DNA of 64,000 nucleotides, from assembly GCA_900541795.1 (NCBI GenBank), contig UQLC01000001.1, positions 62,001 through 126,000 on the forward strand, written 5' to 3'. Each line of letters opens with the position of its first letter. The first letter of the stretch is position 1. Shown here piece by piece: positions 1 to 7,718 of this stretch. The stretch comes from an uncultured Collinsella sp. (GTDB lineage: Bacteria > Actinomycetota > Coriobacteriia > Coriobacteriales > Coriobacteriaceae). The notes beneath the pieces are model-generated. The model searched no databases and had not been told where the DNA came from. It saw only the letters and a list, made by a program, of their open reading frames with translations. Made by a program: the position numbers and the translations under genes.

Positions 1-744
1 CTCATAGGCCTCGAGCAAATTGTCGCGGATGAGCTGGACCGCCTGACGCGCCATCTTGCGCGTGTAGGGCGTGGTGCTACGGCCGATAAAGGCCTCGACA
101 GCATGCGTCAGGGCATCCATACCCGTCTGCCCCGTAATGGACGCCGGCAACCCGCGCGTAAACTCGGGGTCGTGGACTGCAAAACGCGGGATGAGCACAA
201 AATCGTTAATGGGGTATTTATAGTGCGTCTCATCATCGGTGATAACCGCCGCAAGCGTGACCTCGCTTCCCGTACCGGCGGTAGTGGGAACCGCAATAAG
301 CAGCGGCAGGAGACGGTGGACACGCAGCAGGCCGCGCATCTTGTTGATGGGCTTGTTTGGCTGCGCAATGCGCGCCCCCACACCCTTGGCGCAGTCCATA
401 GCCGAACCGCCACCAAAGCCGATAATGGCCTGGCAGTCGTTCTCGCGATACAGCGCCGCCGCTTCCTCCACGTTTGAGACCGTGGGGTTCGCACGCGTTT
501 CGGCATAGACCGTAGCGCCAATCCCCTGAGCCGTAAGCGCACGCTCGAGTGATGCCGTGAGCCCCAAACGTGCAATACCAGGGTCTGTCACGATAAGAAC
601 CTTCTGGATCGAGCGTTTTTGAAGCACCGCGGGCACATCCTCGGCATGCTCCAAAATGCGCGGCTCGGTATAGGGCAGGATCGGCAATGCAATGCGAAAA
701 ACCGTCTGATATGTTCGGCACCAGGCACGACGGGCTAGATGCAT
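1..744 (-). CDS. Iron-containing alcohol dehydrogenase (partial, C-terminus outside window)
   Basis: The frame read leftwards from an ATG at 744 stays open to the window edge, giving the first 248 residues of a group III Fe-dependent alcohol dehydrogenase. The NAD-binding signature GGGSAMDCAK, the conserved PTTAGTGSEVT stretch and the TGMDALTHAVEAF segment (with the first metal-binding His region) are all present. Family members reduce aldehydes or oxidise alcohols with NAD(P)H and an Fe2+ centre in the cytosol, usually in fermentation. The start follows an AAGGAGTTTCCTTT-type ribosome site. The gene is divergent from rubrerythrin, with a palindrome in its promoter region. The substrate cannot be told from sequence. 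Confidence 0.93.
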   Translation of the reverse strand, partial: MHLARRAWCRTYQTVFRIALPILPYTEPRILEHAEDVPAVLQKRSIQKVLIVTDPGIARLGLTASLERALTAQGIGATVYAETRANPTVSNVEEAAALYRENDCQAIIGFGGGSAMDCAKGVGARIAQPNKPINKMRGLLRVHRLLPLLIAVPTTAGTGSEVTLAAVITDDETHYKYPINDFVLIPRFAVHDPEFTRGLPASITGQTGMDALTHAVEAFIGRSTTPYTRKMARQAVQLIRDNLLEAYE

Positions 745-762
745 AAAGGAAACTCCTTTATT

Positions 763-778
763 TGTTGATAGGTCAACA
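763..778. promoter_or_regulatory. Palindrome upstream of the alcohol dehydrogenase
   Basis: TGTTGA-TAGG-TCAACA is a perfect 6-bp inverted repeat 19 bases before the ADH start codon. A related imperfect copy (GTTAATCAATCAAC) lies near 828-841. The position suits a repressor operator, but no regulator gene adjoins it. Confidence 0.4.
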
Positions 779-888
779 TTTGCTCGACCGATTGTACTCA
801 GCAGAGATCACAGACGGCCTACCAATCGTTAATCAATCAACATCTTCATATCTCAAAATTGTTTTATTAAAAATCATTCCTAATAGGC

Positions 889-965
889 TTCACATTTGGT
901 TGCATTTATGGATAATAGAACTCGTCAAGACGCACGTCCGGAGAGGGCCCTTACGGGACCGGACG
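889..965 (+). promoter_or_regulatory. Putative promoter and leader hairpin of rubrerythrin
   Basis: TTCACA (889-894) and GATAAT (911-916) are spaced 16 bases apart as a sigma-70 type promoter. A leader hairpin follows (CGTCCGG 935-941 with CCGGACG 959-965), about 35 bases before the rubrerythrin start. Confidence 0.4.
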
Positions 966-1000
966 AGCGCGCAATCGCCATCGATCGAAAGGATCGAATC

Positions 1001-1561
1001 ATGAAGTTTGTTTGCCCCGTTTGCGGTTATGTGGAAGAGTTCGACGGCGACCAGCTGCCCGAGGATTTTAAGTGCCCCCAGTGCGGCGTTCCCGGTTCTC
1101 GTTTCCTGAAGCAGGAGGAGGGCCAGCTCGAGTGGGCTGCCGAGCACGTCGTGGGCGTCGCCAAGATGGAGGGCGTCTCCGAGGACATCGTTGCCGACCT
1201 GCGCGCCAACTTTGAGGGCGAGTGCTCCGAGGTCGGTATGTACCTGGCCATGGCTCGCGTCGCTCATCGCGAGGGCTATCCCGAGATCGGCCTGTACTGG
1301 GAGAAGGCTGCCCACGAGGAGGCCGAGCACGCCGCCAAGTTCGCCGAGCTCCTGGGCGAGGTCGTGACCGACTCCACCAAGAAGAACCTCGAGATGCGCG
1401 TTGAGGCCGAGAACGGCGCCACCGCCGGCAAGACTGATCTTGCCAAGCGCGCCAAGGCCGCTGGTCTCGATGCCATCCACGACACCGTCCACGAGATGGC
1501 TCGCGACGAGGCTCGTCACGGCAAGGCTTTCGCCGGCCTGCTCAAGCGCTACTTTGGCTAA
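1001..1561 (+). CDS. Reverse rubrerythrin (N-terminal rubredoxin, C-terminal diiron domain)
   Basis: This 186-aa protein begins with a rubredoxin-type FeS4 site (CPVC at residues 5-8, CPQC about 20 residues later), followed by a ferritin-like four-helix diiron domain with E-x-x-x motifs (EGECSEVGMY, HEEAEHA, DEARHG). In classical rubrerythrin the rubredoxin domain is C-terminal, so this is the reverse type, an NADH-linked peroxide reductase (or O2 scavenger) in anaerobes. An upstream in-frame extension to 896 is open, but AAAGGAT just before 1001 and the MKFVCPVCGY start support 1001. It is monocistronic with its own terminator. Expression is probably strong (codon use is uniformly C/G-ending). 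Confidence 0.93.
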   Translation: MKFVCPVCGYVEEFDGDQLPEDFKCPQCGVPGSRFLKQEEGQLEWAAEHVVGVAKMEGVSEDIVADLRANFEGECSEVGMYLAMARVAHREGYPEIGLYWEKAAHEEAEHAAKFAELLGEVVTDSTKKNLEMRVEAENGATAGKTDLAKRAKAAGLDAIHDTVHEMARDEARHGKAFAGLLKRYFG

Positions 1562-1596
1562 GCCAGCCGTCTGAGAGACAATCTCTAGCTCGATAA

Positions 1597-1626
1597 GGCC
1601 CGGACCGCACGGTTCGGGCCTTTTTG
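1597..1626 (+). terminator. Rho-independent terminator of rubrerythrin
   Basis: GGCCCGGACC-GCAC-GGTTCGGGCC stem (one G-U pair) followed by six T residues, 35 bases after the rubrerythrin stop codon. Confidence 0.9.
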
Positions 1627-1690
1627 TGTCTCGAGGACTCGTTAACGCCCCGAAATAGGACCGCCTTCGGCATCGGTTGCTCGTCAAAAA

Positions 1691-1813
1691 CTAAGTGAGT
1701 AGACTTTTTGGAACTTGCCGAGCACACCATCCGTATTGCTTTATAAAGTCGCAGGGAAATGACTTGTTTCAAAACGGCCTGGTCGCCATCAAGCCAAAAG
1801 TCTACTCACTTAG
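1691..1813. repeat. ~120 bp palindromic-ended repeat, copy A
   Basis: The ends are inverted copies of CTAAGTGAGTAGACTTTT (1691-1708 and complement at 1796-1813). The interior contains words shared with copy B at 3113-3233 in the same orientation: CCGAGCA, GCTT, CTTGTT, CAAAAC, GCCTG, TCGCCA, GCCAAAAG. The right end overlaps the last codons and stop of the minus-strand gene ending at 1802. It encodes no transposase and resembles a MITE- or REP-like element. Confidence 0.8.
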
Positions 1814-2929
1814 AACCGCAGCCGTCCACGATCGAACTGTTTTGTGTCTAACGGGCATCTTTCCGTCAATTACTCCCAATTTTGTCCAGTCAACGAATAG
1901 TTCAGACCGGAGTAATGCCTCAGCCCTTTGCTCATCCGGGCTTTTATCACGATATTCAGCATCGAGCATCCTGCATACGGCCTTAACGATCGCGCGGAAT
2001 CTATCCTCATCGGATATCTGTCTGTGTGTCAGGAGAAGTACATCGTAGCCCATGGCCTGAAGGGCCGTCATGCGATCGGCGTCACGCAAGCCATCCCCTG
2101 CGCGTCCGTGCGAGGCCTTTCCCTGACATTCAATGGCCACCTGTCGCCTGCCGTCCAGCGAAGAAAGTAGTAGGTCGATATATACACGGGACTTTCCCAC
2201 AATCGCTCGAGCACTTGTGCTTAACGTCACTTCGACATTGAGCTCTATACCGCAAAACCCTTCGCCTCCCAGGGCTCGCGGCAGCCCGAGCAACAAATAC
2301 GCCTCGACCTCAAAAGGCGACGCGGCACCCAATGGGACGAGTTGCGATACCGCCATAAATCTATTGCCGTAACGCATCCCGCAAACATCTGAACAAAAAC
2401 GGTCAAGGTCTCTGCCCAAAACCAAAGCGTCTCGACGCCATAAATTTGAAGCGGCGCCGTCCTCGGACGGGCAGCGCACCCAACCGAACGTTGTCGAAAT
2501 CGCGCCCGAATCAATTGCACGCGAAAGCTCCGCCTCGAGTGCCGCTGGCAGAGCACACACCGCAAACAGGCCGCACATCTCCGCCAACACAAAAAGAAGC
2601 TGAAGATCCGTCAGATGCCGCGACATGATGAATGCCGTCAGTAGAGGAGACGTAATCAAAAATCCATGCTCCGTTTCCAGCACGGATTCCCTGGGAAGCT
2701 CGCCCAGGAACAGCCGCTGCCTAATGCCGGCAGAGCATGTCCGTTTGCTTCTCGTCCGAACCAATGTATACAACGGAAAGCCGAGTGCAACCGCAGCCGT
2801 CGGGTTACGGGCGAGGTCATATCGCTGCCGATCTTCTTCCGGCCGTGGAAGCGGCGGACACAAAGCGCGGACCTGAGGAGGCAAACGCAAATACCTAAAA
2901 GCCGATATGTCACAAAGTAAATCCTTCAT
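1802..2929 (-). CDS. Putative AbiEi-like/DUF559-type nuclease-fold protein
   Basis: This 375-aa protein is not confidently recognised. Its C-terminal third reads IDLLL...AIECQGKASHG...DADRMTALQAMGYDVLLLTHRQI. That matches the layout of DUF559/Vsr-like PD-(D/E)xK folds (D, then E-x-Q-G-K, then a 'D..R...L...G..V' strand). The N-terminal part (DISAFRYLRLPPQV; HGFLITSPLLTAFIM) recalls AbiEi-type proteins, whose antitoxin/regulator domains often precede such a nuclease-like module. The gene is a lone unit bracketed by two direct copies of a ~120 bp repeat; its final residues L-S-E-stop lie inside copy A. No good ribosome site precedes the ATG at 2929 (a GTG at 2935 is also possible). Function is unknown; host defence or regulation is inference only. 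Confidence 0.6.
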   Translation of the reverse strand: MKDLLCDISAFRYLRLPPQVRALCPPLPRPEEDRQRYDLARNPTAAVALGFPLYTLVRTRSKRTCSAGIRQRLFLGELPRESVLETEHGFLITSPLLTAFIMSRHLTDLQLLFVLAEMCGLFAVCALPAALEAELSRAIDSGAISTTFGWVRCPSEDGAASNLWRRDALVLGRDLDRFCSDVCGMRYGNRFMAVSQLVPLGAASPFEVEAYLLLGLPRALGGEGFCGIELNVEVTLSTSARAIVGKSRVYIDLLLSSLDGRRQVAIECQGKASHGRAGDGLRDADRMTALQAMGYDVLLLTHRQISDEDRFRAIVKAVCRMLDAEYRDKSPDEQRAEALLRSELFVDWTKLGVIDGKMPVRHKTVRSWTAAVLSE

Positions 2930-3012
2930 AGGCACAGGAAAACACGCATTTCAACCCAGCTTGTCTCGCATTGGCGCGAACGCACCAAAAATGGCACCGA
3001 ACGGACTGTCAA

Positions 3013-3087
3013 GTTTTCAACAGCCCTCCCCAACTGACCAAAAGCTTGCCGAGAGCTGGACAAAGTTTTGTTGAAAACCCCATTTTT
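3013..3087 (+). terminator. Long hairpin followed by a T run
   Basis: GTTTTCAACA (3013-3022) pairs with TGTTGAAAAC (3069-3078), followed by CCCCA and seven T residues. It could end transcription arriving on the plus strand, although no plus-strand gene lies directly upstream. The 2930-3112 interval otherwise holds only the upstream region of the minus-strand gene starting at 2929. Confidence 0.4.
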
Positions 3088-3112
3088 TTCGCATGCAGAA
3101 GCTTTGCGCGGC

Positions 3113-3233
3113 AAGTGAGTAGACTTTTTTGAACATCCCGAGCAGGCCGGTCATCCTGCTTTTCAAAACCACAGGTAGATAGCTTGTTACAAAACTGCCT
3201 GATCGCCAAAGTGCCAAAAGTCTACTCACTTAG
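3113..3233. repeat. ~120 bp palindromic-ended repeat, copy B
   Basis: Same orientation and layout as copy A (1691-1813): AAGTGAGTAGACTTTT at the left end, its complement AAAAGTCTACTCACTTAG at the right end, and a diverged but alignable interior. The right end encodes the final L-S-E and TAG of PdxR on the minus strand. Confidence 0.8.
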
Positions 3234-4661
3234 ATTGCAGAGTTCCCCAATGAGCTGCAATTCCAAGGTATTTAGCACTTTTGGACTCAAATCGTCATAC
3301 TGGACAAGAATTTGACTTGAGTTTTCGGGGGCAGATGCGCCATCGGCGCACCAATAACACTCACTGATATCGACAAAAGGGATACTCGAGCGCGTGAGGG
3401 CCTGCGCAAAAGAGCTTCCGTCCGTTCCGCGCTCCGCAACCACGGTGCAGTAAAGGCCCGCGTCTGCATGTTCGATCGAGACCTCCCCTGCCGGAAACGT
3501 TTTCCGTACAAGCGCCGCCAGGCCATCACGCGCCTCGCGAGCACGAACGCGCACGCGATTCACATGTCGCTCGTAATCACCCGATTCCAGCAAGCGAGCC
3601 AAAGCGACCTGGTCAACAGAGCTCACCGACGAGGCGTAGAAGCCAAGGTTGCGCCTAAACCGCTCCATTAGCTCATCGGGCAACACCATGTACGCTAGAC
3701 GCAACGCCGATGACAGGCTCTTCGAAAACGTGTTGGTGTAGATAACCGATTGAGCGGCATCGATCGACGCGAGCGCAGGAATCGGCTTGCCGGCAAGGCG
3801 AAACTCACAATCGAAGTCGTCTTCGATGAGATATCGGCCCGGCTGCTCGGCGGCCCAGCTCAGCAGCGCATAGCGACGTGCAATGCTCGTCACAAGGCCG
3901 GTCGGATACTGATGGGACGGCATCAGGTGAAGAACATCGGTCCCAGTTTTCTGCAGAGCACTCAGGTCCACGCCGTCATCATCCAACGGGATATGCCGAA
4001 CGTTGCAACCCATAGCCTGATAGATGCGCGTCAGGCGCAAATAGCCCGGATCTTCAACGGCATACACCTTGTCGGCTCCAAGCAGCTGAACCAACATGGT
4101 ATCGAGCAGCTGGGCGCCCGCGCCGATAACAATGTTGTTGGGGTCGACATTCATACCCCTTGTCCCGCGCAGATGATGAGCAATTGCGCGTCGTAGCCGA
4201 GCGGTGCCCTGTGCTGGCGCGGGCGAAAAGATCTCGCATTCGTCTTCGGATGCCAGCGTCGCCCGCAGTGCGCTTTGCCAAAGCCGCGCCGCCTCCAAAG
4301 CGGAAGGAGAGAGCGCATCGAATCGCTCGACCTGTCCGTTGGCATCATGCGCGCTAGGACCCACAGAGACGGCATCTCGGTCGATGTTCCCCGTAGCCAA
4401 AGGCAAAACCGGTGCATCAGGAAGCTCGCAAGCGTAGTAGCCACGCCGCGGCTTTGAGCAAATATAACCCTCGGCAAGTAACTGGCTATATGCATTCTCG
4501 ATGGTAATGACACTGATTCCCAGATGACTGGCAAAGGCGCGCTTAGACGGAAGATGCTCCCCCGCCGCAATGCGTCCAGCTACGATATCATCTCGAATTT
4601 GCTGGTAAACATACTCATAGAGCGATGCTTCGCCGCGTTTTTCCAAATTGTAGTCAAGCAT
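3222..4661 (-). CDS. pdxR: MocR/GntR-family regulator of PLP synthesis, PdxR-like
   Basis: This 479-aa protein has an N-terminal GntR winged helix (residues ~12-80: SLYEYVYQQIRDDIVAGRI, then LPSKRAFASHLGISVITIENAY) fused to a fold-type I aminotransferase domain. The PLP lysine lies in YTNTFSKSLSSALRLAY. MocR proteins sense PLP. The gene is divergent from pdxST, so this is almost certainly PdxR, which in other actinobacteria and Firmicutes activates pdxST when PLP is low. The ATG at 4661 is preceded by AGGTGG; an upstream TTG (4694) is less likely. The C-terminal tail L-S-E-stop comes from repeat copy B. Confidence 0.9.
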   Translation of the reverse strand: MLDYNLEKRGEASLYEYVYQQIRDDIVAGRIAAGEHLPSKRAFASHLGISVITIENAYSQLLAEGYICSKPRRGYYACELPDAPVLPLATGNIDRDAVSVGPSAHDANGQVERFDALSPSALEAARLWQSALRATLASEDECEIFSPAPAQGTARLRRAIAHHLRGTRGMNVDPNNIVIGAGAQLLDTMLVQLLGADKVYAVEDPGYLRLTRIYQAMGCNVRHIPLDDDGVDLSALQKTGTDVLHLMPSHQYPTGLVTSIARRYALLSWAAEQPGRYLIEDDFDCEFRLAGKPIPALASIDAAQSVIYTNTFSKSLSSALRLAYMVLPDELMERFRRNLGFYASSVSSVDQVALARLLESGDYERHVNRVRVRAREARDGLAALVRKTFPAGEVSIEHADAGLYCTVVAERGTDGSSFAQALTRSSIPFVDISECYWCADGASAPENSSQILVQYDDLSPKVLNTLELQLIGELCNLSE

Positions 4662-4806
4662 GAGTTTACCACCTGACCATATCGAACCGTTCAATCTGGT
4701 ATTAGTCTGACCTTGTTATTATCTCGAAAACTGAGTATTTTGCCATACCCAGCTCCCCGATAGGATGTTCCGTCAAGCAATGCACATGCCAATCAAGGGA
4801 GCAACC
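4662..4806. promoter_or_regulatory. pdxR-pdxS divergent control region
   Basis: The intergenic region carries CTGACCAT (4673-4680), CTGGTAT (4696-4702) and CTGACCTT (4707-4714), repeated half-site-like words of the sort MocR dimers bind. The pdxS ribosome site AAGGGAG precedes the ATG at 4807. Confidence 0.4.
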
Positions 4807-5697
4807 ATGGCAGAACAGACCAGCAAGGCCGATCGCGTCAAACTCAATCGCGAGCTCGCGCAGATGCTCAAGGGCGGCGTCATCATGGACGTCACCACGC
4901 CCGAGCAGGCACGCATCGCCGAGGAGGCGGGCGCCTGCGCCGTCATGGCACTCGAGCGCATTCCGGCCGACATCCGCGCCGCAGGCGGCGTCTCGCGCAT
5001 GAGCGACCCCAAGATGATCAAGGGCATCCAAGAGGCAGTCTCCATCCCCGTTATGGCCAAGTGCCGCATCGGCCACATTGTCGAGGCGCAGGTCCTGCAG
5101 GCCATCGAGATCGATTACATCGACGAGTCCGAGGTTCTCTCCCCCGCCGATGACGTCTATCACATCGATAAGACCCAGTTTGACGTGCCGTTTGTCTGCG
5201 GCGCCCGCGATCTGGGCGAGGCGCTGCGCCGCGTTGCCGAGGGCGCCACGATGATTCGTACCAAGGGCGAGCCGGGCACGGGCGACGTCGTCCAAGCCGT
5301 ACGCCACATGCGTAAGATCCAAAAGCAGATCTTCGACGTTGTCGCCCTGCGCAATGATGAGCTCTTTGAGGCAGCCAAGCAACTGCAGGTTCCGGTCGAG
5401 CTGGTACGCGAGGTTCATGCCACGGGCAAGCTTCCCGTGGTGAACTTTGCCGCCGGCGGCGTAGCGACCCCCGCCGACGCCGCGCTGATGATGCAGCTGG
5501 GCGCCGAGGGTGTCTTTGTCGGCTCGGGCATCTTTAAGAGTGGCGACCCCGCCAAGCGCGCCGCCGCCATCGTTAAGGCTGTGGCAAACTTCACCGACGC
5601 CAAGCTCATTGCCGAGCTTTCGGAGGACCTGGGCGAGGCCATGGTGGGCATCAACGCCGACGAGATCGAGATTATCATGGAGGAGCGCGGGCGCTAG
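4807..5697 (+). CDS. pdxS: Pyridoxal 5'-phosphate synthase, PdxS subunit
   Basis: This 296-aa (beta/alpha)8 barrel condenses ribose 5-phosphate, glyceraldehyde 3-phosphate and PdxT-derived ammonia into PLP. The hallmarks are present: KGGVIMDVTTPEQARIAEEA at the N-terminus (catalytic Asp), MAKCRIGHIVEAQVL with the first catalytic Lys, EPGTGDVVQAVRHMR (phosphate and second Lys region) and NFAAGGVATPADAAL. The start at 4807 (AAGGGAGCAACC upstream) gives the usual length; an open extension to 4765 lacks a ribosome site. It is followed 20 bases later by pdxT, in an operon divergent from pdxR. Twelve PdxS and twelve PdxT subunits normally assemble. Confidence 0.98.
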   Translation: MAEQTSKADRVKLNRELAQMLKGGVIMDVTTPEQARIAEEAGACAVMALERIPADIRAAGGVSRMSDPKMIKGIQEAVSIPVMAKCRIGHIVEAQVLQAIEIDYIDESEVLSPADDVYHIDKTQFDVPFVCGARDLGEALRRVAEGATMIRTKGEPGTGDVVQAVRHMRKIQKQIFDVVALRNDELFEAAKQLQVPVELVREVHATGKLPVVNFAAGGVATPADAALMMQLGAEGVFVGSGIFKSGDPAKRAAAIVKAVANFTDAKLIAELSEDLGEAMVGINADEIEIIMEERGR

Positions 5698-5717
5698 TCC
5701 GGCAGAAAGGGTCGCAT

Positions 5718-6305
5718 ATGAGCGATTATGTAGACCAGACGGTCGCCGTGCTGGCGGTCCAAGGCGCTTTTGCCGAGCACGAGGCAAGACTATCCCAGCT
5801 GGGCGTACACTGTATTGAGCTGAGGCAGGCGGCCGATTTGCAGCAGAACTTTGACCGCCTGGTCCTCCCCGGCGGCGAGTCCACCGTTCAGGGCAAGCTA
5901 CTTGCCGAACTCGGTATGCTCGAGGGGCTTCGCACCCGCATTGTTGAAGGCATGCCTGTATTGGGAACTTGCGCCGGCTTGATTCTGCTGGCGCGCGACC
6001 TTGCCGCCCACGACGATAAGGGGACGCCGCGCCTGGCAACCATGGATGTACTCGTTGAGCGTAATGCCTATGGCAGACAGCTCGGCAGCTTTCACACCAA
6101 GGGGCAGGTAGACGGCATCGACGGTGAAGTGCCATTAACATTTATCCGTGCGCCCCGCATCGTCGAGGTGCACGGCAATGCCAAGGCCTTAGCGAAAGTC
6201 GACGGGCGCATCGTCGCCGCCCGTCAAGACAATCAGCTCGGTGTTACCTTTCACCCCGAACTCGACGACAACACCCGCTTCCACGAGCTCTTCCTCCAAA
6301 TGTAG
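5718..6305 (+). CDS. pdxT: Pyridoxal 5'-phosphate synthase glutaminase, PdxT subunit
   Basis: This 195-aa class I glutaminase frees ammonia from glutamine for PdxS. It shows VLAVQGAFAEHE at the N-terminus, LPGGEST, the nucleophile Cys in VLGTCAGLILLA and the His/Glu pair in TFHPEL. The length is typical. AGAAAGGGTCGCAT precedes the start. It is co-transcribed with pdxS and followed by a perfect 20-bp hairpin at 6346. Confidence 0.98.
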   Translation: MSDYVDQTVAVLAVQGAFAEHEARLSQLGVHCIELRQAADLQQNFDRLVLPGGESTVQGKLLAELGMLEGLRTRIVEGMPVLGTCAGLILLARDLAAHDDKGTPRLATMDVLVERNAYGRQLGSFHTKGQVDGIDGEVPLTFIRAPRIVEVHGNAKALAKVDGRIVAARQDNQLGVTFHPELDDNTRFHELFLQM

Positions 6306-6345
6306 GCAGAAATCAAACGAGCGTGGATTTTCGGACGCATAGCAA

Positions 6346-6413
6346 ATGAGAGTGGATAATCTCCCACTTTGAGCTCGAATGCAGACTCAAACCGGGAGAT
6401 TATCCACTCTCAT
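6346..6413. repeat. 20-bp perfect inverted repeat (hairpin a)
   Basis: ATGAGAGTGGATAATCTCCC (6346-6365) pairs with its exact complement at 6394-6413. The loop contains a second stem (TTTGAG with CTCAAA). It lies 40 bases past pdxT and may terminate pdxST, though no T run follows. Confidence 0.75.
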
Positions 6414-6416
6414 GCT

Positions 6417-6477
6417 ATGTAGTCGTTGGGGATGTTCTTAAACGACTAGTCAAACAAGAACGTTCCCAACGACTACA
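6417..6477. repeat. Hairpin repeat of the TAGTCxTTGGG family (copy 1)
   Basis: The arm TAGTCGTTGGGGATGTTCTT pairs with AAGAACGTTCCCAACGACTA, and the only imperfections are two G-U type pairs. A relative lies at 46262-46319, where the G-C pair in TCGTTG is replaced by A-T on both arms. Confidence 0.7.
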
Positions 6478-6507
6478 TTGCGATAGACGGCCACGTTTGC
6501 CCAGATA

Positions 6508-6547
6508 AAACCGACCAAAATAAACTTGTCCCCCTTTTGGTAGGTTT
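6508..6547. repeat. Hairpin repeat of the ACC-CCAAAA/TTTTGG-GGT family (copy 1)
   Basis: AAACCGACCAAAA (6508-6520) faces TTTTGGTAGGTTT (6535-6547), with TTGTCCC in the loop. Copies at 24745-24779 and 45351-45388 share the loop words; the 45351 copy also shares the upstream word TTTGCCCAGA. Confidence 0.65.
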
Positions 6548-6634
6548 GGATCAAGGCAACGCCGATATTTTGGTACCGACAGCGAAAACCCGCCAGAGCG
6601 AGGGAGGCCCTTTTGGGGCGAGATGACGCCATAG

Positions 6635-6793
6635 GTTGAGCATAAGTCAGCGAGCGAGTCGCATTTGTGACAAGGTGGCGTGAAACGAAAGGGCGCTGAC
6701 CTTCTGGTCGCGCCCTTGAAGTTGAACGTCAGATTGTCCAAATGCGGCCCGCGCAGCGTCGGCCCGTTACGGCGTTTGGTAAAACGCCGTAAC
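6635..6793 (-). ncRNA. Structured 3' element, copy 1 (candidate RNA)
   Basis: It lies immediately 3' of the RGG-protein gene on the minus strand and aligns along its length with 9952-10112. It has three stems: a 12-bp stem next to the stop codon (GTTACGGCGTTT/AAACGCCGTAAC, plus strand), a closing long-range stem (GCATTTGTGACAA with TTGTCCAAATGC), and a central AAGGGCGC-GACC hairpin inside a 55-nt block (6681-6735) identical in both copies. Function is unknown; a 3'-UTR, terminator or regulatory RNA is possible. Confidence 0.6.
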
Positions 6794-7704
6794 TAAAAAC
6801 GGTTGCCGCGGAAGCCGCCACCGTTGCGGCCACCGCGATCGCCGCCACGGCCACCGCGGTCGTTACCACGGTTGCCGCCAAAGCCGCCACGGTTGCCGCC
6901 GCGGTCGCCATAGCCACCACGGTTGCCGCCAAAGCCGCCGCGACCGCCACGGTCGCCGCCACGGTCACCAAAGCCGCCGCGGCCACCGCGATCGCCACCG
7001 CGACCGCCACGGTCGCCGCCACGGCCACCGCGATCGCCAAAGCCGCCGCGACCGCCACGGTCGCCGCCACGGCCACCGCGGTCGTCACGGCCGCCGCGAG
7101 GACCGCGGTCCTCGTCCAGGCCCATGGCGACGAGCGGAGCGATAACCTTATCGAGAGCGGCCATCAGCTCGGTAGCCTCCTCGTAAGAAAGCTCGGGCAG
7201 GAGCTTCTCTTTCTTGTTGGCAAGCTCGACCAGGCCCTCAGCGGCATCCTCGGCAGCGAAGACGACGATCTTGCGCATATCGCCCTCGGCGTCGTCGATG
7301 CGGCCGACCAGATCGGCAGCCTCGGCCTCGGCCATCAGGCCATCGAGCTCACGAAGGCGCATGCCCAGCAGGTCGGACATTTCCTTCTGCTCCATCTTGG
7401 GCTTGAGGTCAAGAAGCTTGATGGCGCGCTCGATGTTCGCCATGCGCTCGGCCTTGGCCTCCTCCTCCTTGGAAATAGCAAAGCGACGGCTACGCAGCAG
7501 GCGGGCGGCCTTCTGCATCTTGTCCATCAGCTCTTCGTCATCGTAATCAACGGCGGCCTCGACAACCTCGGCCTCCTCCTCGGCGGAAACCTCGTCAGCA
7601 GCCTCAACCTCGGCAGCTTCGGTCTCCACGGTCTCGACTGCCTCGACCTCGGCAGCCATGGTCTCGTTCTCGGTCTCGTTCATGATCTCTTCGTTCTCGG
7701 ACAT
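6793..7704 (-). CDS. Acidic winged-helix-like protein with RGG-box tail
   Basis: This 303-aa protein has three parts. Residues ~1-60 are strongly acidic (Glu/Ala/Val rich). Residues ~61-195 look helical and resemble a MarR-like winged-helix core (MEQKEMSDLLGMRLRELDGLM...AEAADLVGRIDD). From about residue 203 to the end there are ~100 residues of DRGGRGG-type repeats with FGD, FGG and GNRG variants, like the RNA-binding tails of DEAD-box helicases and eukaryotic RGG proteins. RNA binding and self-association are plausible; I do not assign a function. The start has AAGGAG eight bases upstream, and three small hairpins precede it (7719-7772). The repetitive tail is a likely site of length variation. 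Confidence 0.8.
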   Translation of the reverse strand: MSENEEIMNETENETMAAEVEAVETVETEAAEVEAADEVSAEEEAEVVEAAVDYDDEELMDKMQKAARLLRSRRFAISKEEEAKAERMANIERAIKLLDLKPKMEQKEMSDLLGMRLRELDGLMAEAEAADLVGRIDDAEGDMRKIVVFAAEDAAEGLVELANKKEKLLPELSYEEATELMAALDKVIAPLVAMGLDEDRGPRGGRDDRGGRGGDRGGRGGFGDRGGRGGDRGGRGGDRGGRGGFGDRGGDRGGRGGFGGNRGGYGDRGGNRGGFGGNRGNDRGGRGGDRGGRNGGGFRGNRF

Positions 7705-7718
7705 GAGACTCCTTCTTG

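Noticed and set aside
1691..3233. Integron cassette with attC sites
   Set aside because: The elements are direct, palindromic and flank one gene, but GTTRRRY/RYYYAAC core sites are absent and no integrase is present.
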